DNA of 64,000 bases from Tetrapyrgos nigripes (GCA_013368315.1 JAACJM010000125.1:124001-188000); one strand, 5' to 3'; positions 35,601 to 46,724 are shown, numbered from the stretch's first letter. Notes: generated from the sequence alone by a model not told the origin. Made by a program: numbers and translations.

Positions 35601-37572
35601 TCTATTTGTGATTTAAATTAGTGTTTTGAGAAATGGTAAGTAGTTGCCCTTTGTATATAGCTTTTGAAGGATTTTCTGAAAAACACACAAGTGATGATGA
35701 TGGCAAGCATAATATACAGAAGGACCATTTCAGACTATGTAAATGGAGTGTATAGACTCAGTTCAGGTCAATGTGTAAGGTCCATAGTGAGGAGGAACAC
35801 CCTATGTACAGTTTAGTCAAAAGAACTCGTGGAATTTTTGACAGCACCCTCCGGCCTTGTACTCGCCACGCCTCAGTGCTGGCCCACACCCCCTTCATAG
35901 GGACACATGGGAAGAAGAGGCAGAACTTAGAAGCAGGCATAGTGTGCGGGCATGGAAAAGGAGTCAAGGTTGGGGGTATTGTCATATCCATAAATTGACC
36001 ATAATCATAATCCTTTTCTTTACCCAATTTCTTACCAATGTCCATGTCATAGAAAACAGAAGGCACCTGCAACAAAGAAGCTGCTGGAGACGCTAGAGAG
36101 AACAGGTTTCAGAAAGCTACCCTAACATGCACAACCTCAAAATCTGTTCTAGCACAATCCTAAAGCTCTCAAGGATAGTACCAAGCCACTAACAGGAAAG
36201 CCTTCTGTATTATTTCCCTCAGCCACACCAGTACGAACCGTATCCAGTAATACTCCCGTACCTGTACCCGTCCAGTACCGTATAGGCTTCAAAACCAAAC
36301 AATTACCAGTACGGGTATACCGTACCAGTACTGAGCCCGTAAAATTTACGGGCGTACCAGTATTACTGGACGGTGCGAAGCCCTACCGGCGAGTTGTGCC
36401 TCGGTATTATCTTGCTCCGACGCATATCTATCCTTATCTAGCGCGTTGACGATCCTCTTGCAAATCCCTGGACGAACCGACTCGTCTATCCCATTGTCCA
36501 GGCTCAGCCTGACCGACTCTTCTCGCACTTCCTCATTATTAGTAGCGTGTCGCTCGTCCTGATGCTCCACCTTGGCACCATGACACATTGCAGGATAATG
36601 CTCACTTGTCCTCCTCCAGTTCTTCCCCTTCGTATAATGAGCCTCATGCTCTCTGTACCTTCCTACAACGGCTTTTATGTAGACTATTGTATGTACCTTT
36701 TTGGGCCACAATGGCCACAGACTCGTATAAATACAGTCTTGTAGATAGAGCCACCTCAGACATTGTTTCCCTAAAGCGACTGAGGTGAGCTCTTTATGAT
36801 ACTTGTCTGACTTGCATCAGATTTACTTACTAGTACCTATGCAGCTCTTACTTCGTGTTTTCCCTCTTAGGTACTTATCAATAAAGACATTGTTTCCCTA
36901 ACGCGACTGAGTTCTTACTTCGTGTTTTCGCTCTTAGGGAATTATTCTATTGGTAGCCTTTCGGCTTGAACACCTGCTCGCGCTCGCATTATCAATTTAT
37001 ATCTCTACGCTATTCTCAAGTACATCGGCCAACAGACACAGACATCAGCTGTCAGGACGATCCGAGTATAAGTAGAAGTGGATTGATTGGAGTTGGGAGG
37101 GAGAGACCAGTTAGTCAACATGAGAAGATGCGGACGCCAGACAATAAGAGAGGTAGGAGTTGCGGTCGATGCCGCAGGGTTAGGTGTACGAAAATGTTTG
37201 ACACTGGTGCAAATAGCTTTGTAAGCGCCCGGAGAAGACAGGGGATGAACGAATAAGGAAGGACATGGATATATTTGGTACCCCGTGAGAATGGTTTGAA
37301 ACCGACGTACTGTAAGGAGCCAAACCTAAAGGTTTGGCAATCATGTCGGCCTCCTCTCAGCTCTCTGTTCCTCGCTGCCACTGGGGTAAAAAGCCATCGC
37401 TTCGCGTGGCAAGCTATGAGGCCTGTTCAATAAAGCCAAAATTTTACTCTTATATTGACTACGCTGCAGCTGCTGAGAGAAAGAGAGCTAAAACAACGAA
37501 AGAGGATTTGAAGACAAGAATTACGAGGTTTGTACTCGATGCGAATGCAAGCTTGAGGAGTGGAGGAAATTT
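32673..37572. other. Gene-poor region with repeat remnants
   Basis: No intact gene. Unrecognised coding-like fragments are seen on the minus strand at 32840-33061 and at 36385-36711; the latter is 120 codons without a stop, Glu/Arg-rich, running into a transposon end. 34560-34620 carries GATAAGATAAGATA and an inverted partner. Near 37385-37480 lies a block shared with 45165-45260. The rest shows nothing I can name. Confidence 0.35.
36200..36392. repeat. hAT-like terminal region rich in GTACCGTA/TACGGT words
   Basis: Alternating TACCAGTACGG, CGTACCAGTA and GGGCGTACC words end at AAGCCCTA. The reverse complement starts TAGGGCTTCGCACCG, the style of end seen on the hAT elements elsewhere in this window. 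A similar piece lies at 44385-44460. Confidence 0.45.
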
Positions 37573-37640
37573 TAGGGCTCCAACCTGTTAATTACTTGTT
37601 ACAATTCTCAAGGTAACTAATAAGTAACAGGTATACTATG

Positions 37641-38470
37641 TTATAACATGTTATAACTAGTTACTAACAGATTTTTCTGACGACTGGATTTTGCATGGGC
37701 ATACATCGCTTGAGTGGTGGTCTCAGCTTTCATAGATGACCGCACATCAGAGCAAAGGTGACGCAATTTTGAGAATAGCTGTTCAACGGATACACTTGTT
37801 CCTGGAATGGCCAAAAAGTTGTGGGCTATGCGTGATATGATTGGAAATCCATGTTGATCTTCAGTGGTCTTGCAGTGGGTCTAGGGGAAAACATGAATAG
37901 GATTCAACACAGACATAAAAACCTAGAATACCTTCCGCCATTGCAAGGGCTTTTTCATTTCGCCTTGCCCTCCCTCTCCAGAAAGATATCACTCCAATCC
38001 ATCTGATGTTTGGCTAGAGCTACCCTGTATATCAGACAAGCTCTTGTCTTCTGAATCAGATGGCATTTCGTTCCACAGAGACTCAAAGAGTTTGTCATTG
38101 CTGGGTGTCTTCTTTGGCTTTCTCAGAGAGACGCCGTTCGAGCCCACAGGCACAGCCTGAGAATAGGACTCATAGACATGCTCAAAAAGGGCCTTCGCCT
38201 GCTGATACTCATCCGAATGACGCTTTCCAAACCAACTCAGGTGGAATGTCGGATGGTATACTGGAAAAAATTGTTGTTCAATGCATAGACATCTGGAAAG
38301 CATTGCCTGATACTCACCAGGGTAATATATCACTGTAAGTGCATAATATGCGTAAGAAACAAGTAAAAAATGATAAGCTTACCAGTGTCTAAGTACTTCT
38401 TATGAGTAATGACTTCCATAGTCCTGTGTGCAGCTTCAAAGATTCTAGGATGGTCCACGTTGATGGTCAA
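37641..38470 (-). pseudogene. hAT transposase C-terminal half, inactivated by a TGA stop
   Basis: Minus strand. Exons rebuilt by phase are ~38470-38383, 38332-37932 and 37880-37641. The last exon carries the hAT dimerisation signature, with FLAIPGTSVSVEQLFSK and a following RSSMKAETTTQAM. The middle exon reads HLSWFGKRHSDEY and ends YLSGEGGQGEMKKPLQW, also typical of the family. An in-frame TGA at 37989-37991 sits just before YLSGEGG, where related proteins usually have Arg; a CGA to TGA change explains it. The N-terminal half (zinc finger and first catalytic residue) is not found in the element. The gene is therefore both truncated and stopped. Confidence 0.8.
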
Positions 38471-38500
38471 GAATTTAAGCGAGCTTGTCATTGGCGTCCA

Positions 38501-38735
38501 CTAGCGCAAAAGAGGGAAGGCGGTGGTATGGTTGTCGGAGAAAAGATTTTGTGCAGGACTCTGATGTTCGGGTCCGGCTCAACCTCACAGATGGTTTCGC
38601 GACATTATACAGTGCTCATTGATTCATACATGCTCTGCCCAAAGCTAGCGCAAAAGAGGAAAGGTGGTGGTATGGCTGTCGGGGAAAAGATTTTGTGCAG
38701 GAATCTGATGTTCGGGTCTGACTCAACCTCACAAA
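38501..38735. repeat. Internal ~90-bp duplication inside the hAT element
   Basis: CTAGCGCAAAAGAGG through CAACCTCACA occurs at about 38501-38590 and again at 38645-38735, offset about 144 bp, with a few substitutions. It lies upstream of the transposase remnant and probably arose after the element lost function. Confidence 0.65.
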
Positions 38736-39314
38736 GCAATTGATGGACCGCCATCGACGTGATGTCATTCTTCAGAAATTGCCGGCATGTGGCTACCAGT
38801 TACTAACAGGTTATAACAATTAATACCTGTTACTGGGCTCAGGTATAACTTGTTATTATTTTAACCTGTTATTAACCAGTTATAACAGTATTTAATAGTA
38901 TTCAGTTGGAGCCCTAGGAGGAATAGGCTCATGGCACATGTCTGGACGTGTCATATGTCCGGATTTGGACATATGCCACAGCCAATCAGACGCCTGCCCC
39001 CTATCTTATGTAATCTTTTACGCGGACATTGTGAAAATGCTTTCGCACCGTGCATTCAACACTTTTGCGTGTTCTTTCTTTTTACTACATGCATCTCACA
39101 ATCACTGCAAGTACATACAAAGTAGTGACACCCTTAATATCTTTTATCTCTCTGTAGAGTATAAAAATGACAGATAAATCAAATTGTACAGATAATTCTT
39201 GAAAAAATCTAATGCCTGATAAGTACTGAAGTGAATAGATACACAGAAAGTCAAGAAGGCTTGAAGATATTTCAGCAATGTTATGGTGGGATACATAGAC
39301 TCTCAGTGTCCCGT

Positions 39315-39458
39315 TGGAGTAGGCCGAGGCTGGCTATCGCTATGCCAAAGCCAAACGTAGTGGATAGACGTGAAGTGCTGTCTACGGCGTACATCCAGGC
39401 TGTATACTATGCGATCACATGACTATAGGGCCTAGACCTCCCCTCTCACCCTACTCCA
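39315..39458 (-). repeat. 3' LTR of the miniature retrotransposon
   Basis: 144 bp, TGGAGTAGG...CCTACTCCA. It is downstream of the gag frame on the minus strand and identical to the other LTR except for one A/G difference. Confidence 0.88.
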
Positions 39459-39526
39459 TGTGCCACCCTCAAACAAGGCGACGTCCTCGTCGCCCGGAAA
39501 CAAACAAGAAAACCAAAAGAAATAGC

Positions 39527-40657
39527 CTATGCACGAACCCAACCTAAATCTCGCAAAACACGTCCCAACTCTACCAAACGAGGATCTCCCACCCAATCCA
39601 ACAAAACCGGCTTAGGATGAGGAAATGAGGGAGATGAAGACGGTGTGAAGATTTGGATAGGTCTATGAGCTCCAAGACTGTGAGGATGTCGGCGGGTAAT
39701 GACTGGATGACGCTGTGACATAGCAACTGGATGTGAACGTAATATAGGTACCGGTGTAGGAATAAATTGACGAGTGCTCCGAAATGTAAACCGAGACCGG
39801 CGAGCACGGCGCTGGAGAGAGTTGAAGGGACGAATAGCGGAACCATTTGAGCGAAGAGCCGAAATATCTCGTGGTGGGGAAGTGGGTGGAATTAAGATTG
39901 CTGGCGGAATAGTATCAGACTCGTCTGCCCAATTGAGCTTGTTGTCGAGTACGCTGGCAACCATAGGCTCAGAGGAGACCTCGGGTTCAGTTTGTGATGC
40001 TGCTTCAACACTAGGTTGCAGTTCTGACGTGTCAACGGCAACAGAACAACGATTTCTCTCCCTTTGCTTCTGCTCTTCCTCAAACTTCATCATCCCCATG
40101 TTCAAACCCAACTTCTTCCCTTCCTCAACATGCTCCTTGTATACCTCACTCTGTCCTGCCAAATACCCACATTTCCTTCCCGACTCAAAAGCAGCATCCC
40201 AAATAACACGAAAAATCTTCTCCTTGTTCATAGAGTCTGCTTGAGAGAGCTGTGCAAATGCTTTGTTGTAACGGCCATGGGGGTCTTGGATACCAGTGGT
40301 TACAAGGACAGAAAAAATGGGATGGGAGGACGACGGTTCTGGTTTGGGTGGTGGTGGAGGCTCCGTGGTGACCCAGTTGACTGCAATGGGTGCCGGTGGT
40401 GTCTCTGAATCAATAGCCTTGCATTTTGCTTTGTACGCATCCCCTCGTAGACCCTCTATCCAATATACGACAAATTTCTGCTTCAGCATGCCCCAGCTGT
40501 CCATCCTAACGCCGTACCACCAATTCTCGGCATCCCCTGACAGTAGCTTCTCGAACCGTTTCGTTTTCCAAGACGGGGACTTCTTCTTGTAGTGCTCGTC
40601 GAAGGATTTGAGCCAGGTGGATGCGTCGCCAGAGCCATCAAAGGGTTGTGGGTCCAT
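39527..40657 (-). CDS. Gag-like protein of the miniature LTR element
   Basis: 376 aa from the ATG at 40657, intronless and intact. The N-terminal part resembles the retrotransposon gag domain (PFDGSGDASTWLKSFDEHYK, then WKTKRFEKLLSGDAENWW, then LKQKFVVYW), which packs the element RNA into particles. After residue ~90 comes a Pro-rich linker and a conserved-looking helical segment rich in Lys/Glu. The Arg-rich C-terminal part (RRARRSRFTFRS) could bind RNA in place of the missing CCHC zinc knuckle. The open frame continues upstream into the primer-binding site, but that part is non-ATG and low-quality. An undamaged frame between nearly identical LTRs suggests it is still selected or very young. 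Confidence 0.8.
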   Translation of the reverse strand: MDPQPFDGSGDASTWLKSFDEHYKKKSPSWKTKRFEKLLSGDAENWWYGVRMDSWGMLKQKFVVYWIEGLRGDAYKAKCKAIDSETPPAPIAVNWVTTEPPPPPKPEPSSSHPIFSVLVTTGIQDPHGRYNKAFAQLSQADSMNKEKIFRVIWDAAFESGRKCGYLAGQSEVYKEHVEEGKKLGLNMGMMKFEEEQKQRERNRCSVAVDTSELQPSVEAASQTEPEVSSEPMVASVLDNKLNWADESDTIPPAILIPPTSPPRDISALRSNGSAIRPFNSLQRRARRSRFTFRSTRQFIPTPVPILRSHPVAMSQRHPVITRRHPHSLGAHRPIQIFTPSSSPSFPHPKPVLLDWVGDPRLVELGRVLRDLGWVRA

Positions 40658-40747
40658 TACATGTGACGTGGCAACAAAAGAAGACGGGAAGCTCCGAACG
40701 ACAAGGAAATGACCAGGGAAACGATATCCGAAAGGTGCGTGTGGTGA

Positions 40748-40767
40748 GAATCGCACTCTCGTCACCA
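40748..40767 (-). promoter_or_regulatory. Primer-binding site (tRNA 3'-end complement)
   Basis: Read on the + strand it is GAATCGCACTCTCGTCACCA, which has the form of a tRNA 3' end finishing in CCA. On the element's own strand it lies 3 nt after the 5' LTR, where first-strand synthesis would be primed. The tRNA identity is not settled; the acceptor half would suit a tRNA starting GACGAGA. Confidence 0.65.
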
Positions 40768-40770
40768 GAA

Positions 40771-40914
40771 TGGAGTAGGCCGAGGCTGGCTATCGCTATG
40801 CCAAAGCCAAACGTAGTGGATAGACGTGAAGTGCTGTCTACGGCGTACATCCAGGCTGTATACTATGCGATCACGTGACTATAGGGCCTAGACCTCCCCT
40901 CTCACCCTACTCCA
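40771..40914 (-). repeat. 5' LTR of the miniature retrotransposon
   Basis: 144 bp, upstream of the gag frame on the minus strand. It should hold the element's promoter. It differs from the 3' LTR at one position. Confidence 0.88.
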
Positions 40915-42324
40915 CCGTGCAAAGTACAGAAGAAAAAAAAGCTGTACAAATATTTCTTCAGAAAATCTCTTTCCTGGTAGTAAATACTGCCATTTACTTT
41001 AATTCTGCAGCCTCAAGCATACTTCTTCTCCAGCCTCATTTAGTGACATTATGGAAAAATTCGTTGGGATTGCTGGAATCTTACTTTTTGGTGTCCTGCG
41101 CAAAGCGCAGAAGAAAAATAGAATTTTAGTAAAAAATAAGTCAGTAAAACACATGTATAGAGGTAGTGTAAACAATGCTTTGATTCCAACAGACTGGCTA
41201 AGGCTAGCAGAGAAAGATGAAGCCAGACAGAGGAGCAAAATGAAAAGAATACAACCAAGGTTTGAATTTGGGGGCTCGCAGTGGGAAAAATGATGACATA
41301 ACCACTTCGCCAAACAGCAATAATTAGAAGGCATTTATGACTGAACATATGCCACTTGATTAATCTTGATTGACGTCCAGACATAGGACATGAGCCGAGG
41401 AATAGGGCGGTGGACATTGTTGACGCTGGCATGACGTTTGCATGACGTTGTGGTTGTGGACAGAAAGGCCTCGCGTTGGTCCGAGGAAGCCGTGAACAAC
41501 GTCATGGGTCTTTGATGGGTCTCAACCGTGATTCCAGATGAGCGCCTAATGAGCGCCAACGAACAGGGGTGGGAGTTTGAACCCGTGGAAAAGATCTGGG
41601 AGGTCGCTACGACATAAATTAACTCAGCCTAAAGGCCTCTAACAAATTTGTCCAGGACCAGGAGATAGGCTTTCCGGATCCGCAAAGACCGTCAGCTCAA
41701 TGATGGCGACCTGGCAGAGTCCTACTCTACCCTACATTGTCTAAAGTCTTTCTGACTCATGTACTCTCATGCTCTCCAACGTCTCGGACAGCAGAACTTT
41801 GTGGATGATGTGGACTGTTGACTGTTGGGATGGGGTTGGCGACTGGTGGAACCAAGGCTTAGGTGGAACTGGCTCCGGGCTTGGATTGACCGGTATGCCA
41901 TTCTCTCTTTCTTAATCTCTCTTACAGTTCTATGTATAACACTCCATTCTAGAACTGTCAGAAGTAAAATACGAAGTTATCAACACCAAATGAACACGAT
42001 GTGTCCTAGCTGATGTTAGTGAAGATGACCAACACTTGAAGAACTTGAAAATCTTGGAACGCATGATGATATGAGTGCTTATAGGTAATATCTTCAATCA
42101 ATCTACATTAGCCATCAAGGAGTACAATCAATGTAGCCTACTGTGGAAAACATGTTGTATAGCTTGAATGAAAGTGTGGATAGTATCAAATAAGGATTAA
42201 TAGCGAAACAGTGGCATGAATTTTAAGCATGGATAAATAATAAATAAATGTGAGAGATAGTAGAATCATTCCACTTATAAAAAAAAAACAAGATTATTGT
42301 CCTTCAGCAATTGAACTCTCCAGA
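40915..42324. other. Gene-poor spacer with tRNA-like segments
   Basis: No gene supported. Two minus-strand stretches look like degenerate Pol III promoters: near 41245-41305 (TGGCGAAGTGG then ATTCAAACC) and near 41550-41605 (GTAGCGACC then GGGTTCAAACTCCC). They could be tRNA-derived SINE heads. No acceptor stem closes in either. Confidence 0.35.
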
Positions 42325-43667
42325 TTAAACCACCACAGAATCTCCTCTACTGACTTCCTGGACAGCATCCTCTCGAGGTTGAGTGTCCTGAGTTTGTGTA
42401 GAAGCCAGTGGATCAGGTTGAGATGATGGTGCAGGGGCTGCGAATTCCAGAGATTCAGTCAAACTGATTGCCGAGAGTAAAGAGTCTTGGCGAGTCTTGT
42501 AGAGATGGAACAGCAGAATAATTGTAGTGGGATAGATTGTTTCTAGATGGGGTGAGATTACACCTAGATATAAACCTACAGAGTCGTAATACCTTGGACT
42601 AAAAGAGTCAGGTAGGACTAAAACCTAAAGCGCCACTGTTATTGGAGTTTGAAAATGGTGAAAGTCATGTACTTACCCAGAGAATGCAGTAGATTGCACC
42701 AGATTGAATCAAGAGAACAAGTATCTGTCCAGCTTGGCTTTTCGTGCTTAAATTCCCAAGGTGAGCTTTGAGAAACTGTCTGTGATGCCTGTTGAGAAAT
42801 CAAGTTAAAGCCTAAAACCAAAATATGATATTTTGCTGCCTGCCCAAGCTTTGTTCATAATCAGAAGTGTTGCAGTAAGGTTAGTGAAGAGAAGTGATGC
42901 TGGTAAGATTATGCGGGCATGATGACTGATTGTTTCCTATACAGCTCAAATCTGAGGCCAGGTTGCTTTGAATCCACAAAGAATGTACGTACAAAGTCTG
43001 CATGAAGCAAATCCTCATATATACTGCAGCCTAAATCTAGGAGGTCAGCTCAACCAAATTTCTTCATCAGAAGGCATGGATCCTTACCTAAACTTTGAAC
43101 AATGCAGAGAAGGAGAATACTTGTCTGAACAGTCTCTTGTTGAAGTATTATCCATGCTCTCCAGACCACAATTATGTCTCCCAGGAAGTACTATTCATGG
43201 AGACTTCAATATCTTCCTGACAAATCAGATTGCAAAAAGAAACTTACACTAATTCTTGCTACCACCAGCTGTATTATCTCAATCTTAATCATGATGGGAA
43301 TAGGATCAAATGTTTGATCTGCCAGCTGTTGAATTTGGACTATATCAAAAAGACAATTCAGGGAGATAGAAATTACTGAGTTGATAAGCATTGTTGTGGG
43401 TGCAGCCACCAAAAAACATCGAATTAGTGACTGCCGAAGCCCTTGCTGACTTGAATCAAGTTGAAGCTTGTTTGGAATAAGCTGATGGAACACTAACCTT
43501 AGCAGTAGGATTGTAGACATAGTTAGCAAAAGCTCAATACCTGGATAACAGGATGATAATGAGGAGGAATTATCATAATGAAACTGGGGAGAACACCCAC
43601 CAAAGAACACCCCAAAGTCAAATTGCAACGCTGCAATATCTAGACCTATAAGAAAGGAGGATTGCAT
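42325..43667 (-). CDS. Seven-helix membrane protein of unknown role
   Basis: Minus strand; 356 aa from six exons: 43667-43248, 43190-43088, 43036-42993, 42936-42845, 42788-42677 and 42624-42325. Every junction is phase-compatible. About seven hydrophobic segments are seen: GIELLLTMSTILLLRLV, then SVISISLNCLF, DIIVVWRAWII, ARIILPASLLF...LLIMNKAW, GQILVLLIQSGAIYCILW and YPTTIILLFHLYK, ending in a Pro/Gln/Thr-rich cytosolic tail. The VVWRAW and xNKAW..HRQFLKAHLG signatures match a large family of fungal integral membrane proteins of unknown function common in Agaricomycetes. One intron, between NKAW and HRQF, needs a GG donor (42843-42844) instead of GT, or a weak GC donor. Either it is spliced unusually or this copy has just lost a site. 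N-terminal start is the first ATG in frame; upstream exons are possible. Confidence 0.72.
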
Positions 43668-45653
43668 TTTTGACAATTGCTATGGTGGGATGCAGCCTAG
43701 TGGTTGTTGGAATAGGATCGAGGGCAAGATGTTGCTTTGCCTGGTCCTTAAATACTTGTCATGCTGTGGATCCTGTGATTTTTACCTACTCCTACTTCAA
43801 CGCAATCATCATGATGAACTGTTACAAACACTGATTAGTATAATTAGACTCAGTATCATGATATATATTGAAGCTTATCCCAAATCTAATCTTATGTCCA
43901 TGAAGTTGGTCATCCTCTTCCTGTGACTACAAGTAAGAACTGGCTATGGGGTCCTGAAACTGACTTTCGGATCTTGTTGAAGTCCAAATTAACTTATGAA
44001 GCTCCAAATGCAAACCAGCTTGAGAATCAAGATTCAATGAATGAACTTGATGGAAACTTGATTTCCTGTTAGCTTCCTGAAACAAGTAAGCCACTGAGAA
44101 AGACTTGAACCCAATAAGCAGTGTGCTTGAGTGATCCATTTAACTACATCAAGTTGCAGAGTCGACGTACGTCCCCAGTGAATGGATCTCTCATTGGCAC
44201 CTGATCTCAAGGACTTAGCAGTTTATATCAGATACGTTGTAGATACATATAAGGATGTACCTCAGGCAGAATCTGACGATCCTGATATCTCTGGCTGTCT
44301 TATCCAGCGAAGCTAAACGCTATATCCAATCAATCAGGCACATTCAGTCCGACAAGAAAGCAAGCTGAGCACAAATTTGGTTAGGGCTACCCACCATCCA
44401 ATAATACTGGTACGCCCGTATTTTTGCGGGTCCAGTGTACCCGAGTGTGCCTGGGCCCTGAGTGACCCATTTAAGTACATAATTACATCAAGTTGCAGAG
44501 TTGACCTTACATCATTAGTGAAGGGATCTCCGATTGGCACCTGATCTCAAGGACTTAGCATGCCTCAGGGAGAAATAGCGATGAAGATAATATCGCTGAC
44601 TGTCCTATCTGGCAAAGTCAACTGCTATATCCAATCAATCAGGCACATTCGGCCCAACTAACTTTAGCTATCTTTACGGGTCCAGTGCTGCTACAGTGTA
44701 CCTGTCTTCGTATTTGTACAGGATGGTCTAGAAGCTAGTACAGGATAGGACATATGGCAGTTACGAGGCCCTTTCAAGGGACTCGTTCTTATAACCCGAC
44801 GTTCCAGCGTGTGGCTATCACCGTGGGCGGCGAACCATATTTGGGGCTTTGAAAAACACGAACTTAAATTACCGATTTTTCAAAGCAGTTTCCGTTCACC
44901 AGACCTACTCCATATCGGACCGAATTAATGCTGATATTCCATATGGAGTATGTCCGGGGCCGAGGAAAAATTCGTCATTTAAGTTTAGATTTTTCCAAGC
45001 TCCAAATATGCATCGTCCGCGGTGTATGCTCGATAGCTCTACCATTCAGTGACAGTCGGCAAATTCCATACTGTGCCGGTATGCCGTTCCCCTCTTTTGG
45101 GCCTCGTCATCGTGCCATGCGCAGCGATGGCCCACATTCCTCGTAGAATATCATACACACCGTGACTGGGGCCAATGCTTCGCATGGCAAGTTACGAGGC
45201 CCTCCCATATCAATACCAAAATTTCATTCTTATGTCATTAACTACTACACAGCAGCTACTAGCCAAATAAGTAGTATGAGCGAAACGCTGCGAAATAAAG
45301 ATGTGCGACCGACGTCCAACAATTAACCACACGCCACAAAGAAAACCAACACCAACATTAATGTCAACGCCTGACGCCCAACGTCCCATGCAAATGCCAG
45401 ATTTCGTATTTTGATGGTGAGCTCGGAAGCTCGTAGATTTTAGTTATATGTTTACCATAGATACTATCCATACCCCAGAAGTGAAAAATTTGAAATATGT
45501 CCATATCTTCGTCCCTCCCTCATGTCTCTTCGTAGAAACTGAACAGTAGATACTTTTATACATTATCTTCATTTCTATGTAATCAGAATCTCCACACCTG
45601 CACTGAGACGTTTGCCATGACGAAAAACTGCGTTTCTGCGAGCGTGACAGAAG
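43668..45653. other. Gene-poor region with repeat remnants
   Basis: No gene supported. It contains the duplicated block at 44128-44657, a hAT-like end at 44385-44460, and a block around 45165-45260 that also occurs near 37385-37480. Confidence 0.4.
44128..44657. repeat. Two direct copies of a ~200-bp block
   Basis: Copy 1 (about 44128-44345) and copy 2 (about 44459-44657) share ACATCAAGTTGCAGAGT, GGCACCTGATCTCAAGGACT and CTATATCCAATCAATCAGGC in the same order. Between them lies hAT-terminus-like sequence, so the second copy may have been carried with a transposon insertion. Confidence 0.7.
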
Positions 45654-46481
45654 TGAAAAAATAGGGCATGGCGCCGTACCGTATACGGTACGAACGTACT
45701 GCTTACGGGTCGTAAATTCAACGGAACTTCCGTACCCGTGTCGTACAACTTAACTTTCAGCAGGACACGGTACGGGAACTGGTCGTATACCGTCCGTATA
45801 TGGTATAAGTACCGTAAATATTTCATGTTCGAGTAAAATTTGAGAAAAATAAAAATAAAAACACCAAAATGAACAGATCGCACCAAAGAGATGAAAAAAG
45901 TCACGTACCGATGACGAAGCCATGGAAACCCAAAGCTACAAAGGAGTACACCAAGGAATAAGTGAACATTGACACCCCTGTTCCGGAGCACACACACATT
46001 GTCCTCGGTGAGAGAAGAAATAACACCGGTAGAAGAGAAGCAGGGGTGAATGCCAGCACATTTGTGAAGAAAAAATCTGGGGGAGCTGAATTTAAAGTTC
46101 CTCGAATCAGAGGAAAGCTGCATGTATCAGCGTTTGAAAATTTATTTCCTACCTAGAACTATGTGGATTCAACCTTAAAAGGAATAGAAAATTTATTAAG
46201 GGAGTGAGTGTACACAAGCATATCACTGCCCCAATGCAGCGAAACCTAACATCAATCTACTAGAGCAAAATTTTTGTATGTTGCGGCCATGTGTGGGCGG
46301 TGGCGGACTGGTAGCGATAATACTTTCATTTAAAATTAGCCCTTAAGAAACGGGAAGTCGGTAACGACGCGTTTGGTGGAACAGGATAGCGACATGGTGG
46401 AGGAAGGAAGAAAGCAGACGCGTTATTCACAGATGTTTAAAAGTAACCGTATTACGACCGTGCCAGCCGTATACAGTATGG

Positions 46482-46724
46482 ACTACTGTAGTATTTCGAC
46501 CGTAAGTTCGCGTAACGCGTCACCCACCCCCCACGAACTTGGTCAAAAACGCTTTTCGTAACGCATAACGAAGGGATTTTTGGGTGCCTTCTTACCATAA
46601 AAGGGTCGTGGGAGCGCCGGCTTCGCCGGCACCCTTCCTAATATGGTAAATGAACTTGATGCAGACTAAAGAGATCGCGTAACGCTCAATATCGACGAAC
46701 TTACGGTCGAAATACTACAGTAGT
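46482..46724. repeat. Perfect 29-bp inverted repeat
   Basis: Arm 1, 46482-46510, starts ACTACTGTAGTATTTCGACC; arm 2, 46696-46724, is its exact reverse complement. The ~185-bp spacer contains a second small GC hairpin (GCCGGCTTCGCCGGC) near 46617. No coding sequence. Confidence 0.7.

Larger units (their letters stand above)
37573..38916. mobile_element. hAT-family DNA transposon, defective copy
   Basis: Both ends read TAGGGCTCCAAC inward (37573 on +; 38916 on the opposite strand), followed by AT-rich sequence with GTTATAAC/GTTAC words. The 1.34-kb element carries a partial hAT transposase on the minus strand. GGAGGAA occurs next to both ends but offset by a few bases, so an exact 8-bp duplication is not shown. 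Confidence 0.7.
39315..40914 (-). mobile_element. Complete gag-only miniature LTR retrotransposon
   Basis: A 1,600-bp element in minus orientation. Two 144-bp LTRs (39315-39458 and 40771-40914) differ at one base (CACATGACT versus CACGTGACT). Each starts TGGAGTAGG and ends CCTACTCCA, the canonical TG...CA form. CCGT borders both outer ends, a 4-bp target duplication. A primer-binding site follows the 5' LTR after 3 nt, and a purine-rich tract ending GAGGGTGGCACA precedes the 3' LTR. The only open frame is a gag-like protein; there is no protease, integrase or reverse transcriptase, so movement needs enzymes from another element. Near-identical LTRs mean very recent insertion. Confidence 0.88.

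Noticed and set aside
36200..36392. Possible CRISPR-like or telomeric repeats from recurring TACGG/GTACC words
   Set aside because: Spacing is irregular, there are no unique equal-length spacers or TTAGGG units, and the words sit at transposon ends in a eukaryotic genome.
40658..40765. N-terminal extension of the gag frame starting with TRVRFSPHAPFG
   Set aside because: No ATG, and it overlaps the primer-binding site; the ATG at 40657 begins the conserved part.
41049..41432. 127-codon hydrophobic minus-strand frame
   Set aside because: Hydrophobicity comes from T-rich DNA; overlapping frame is equally open and no family is recognised.
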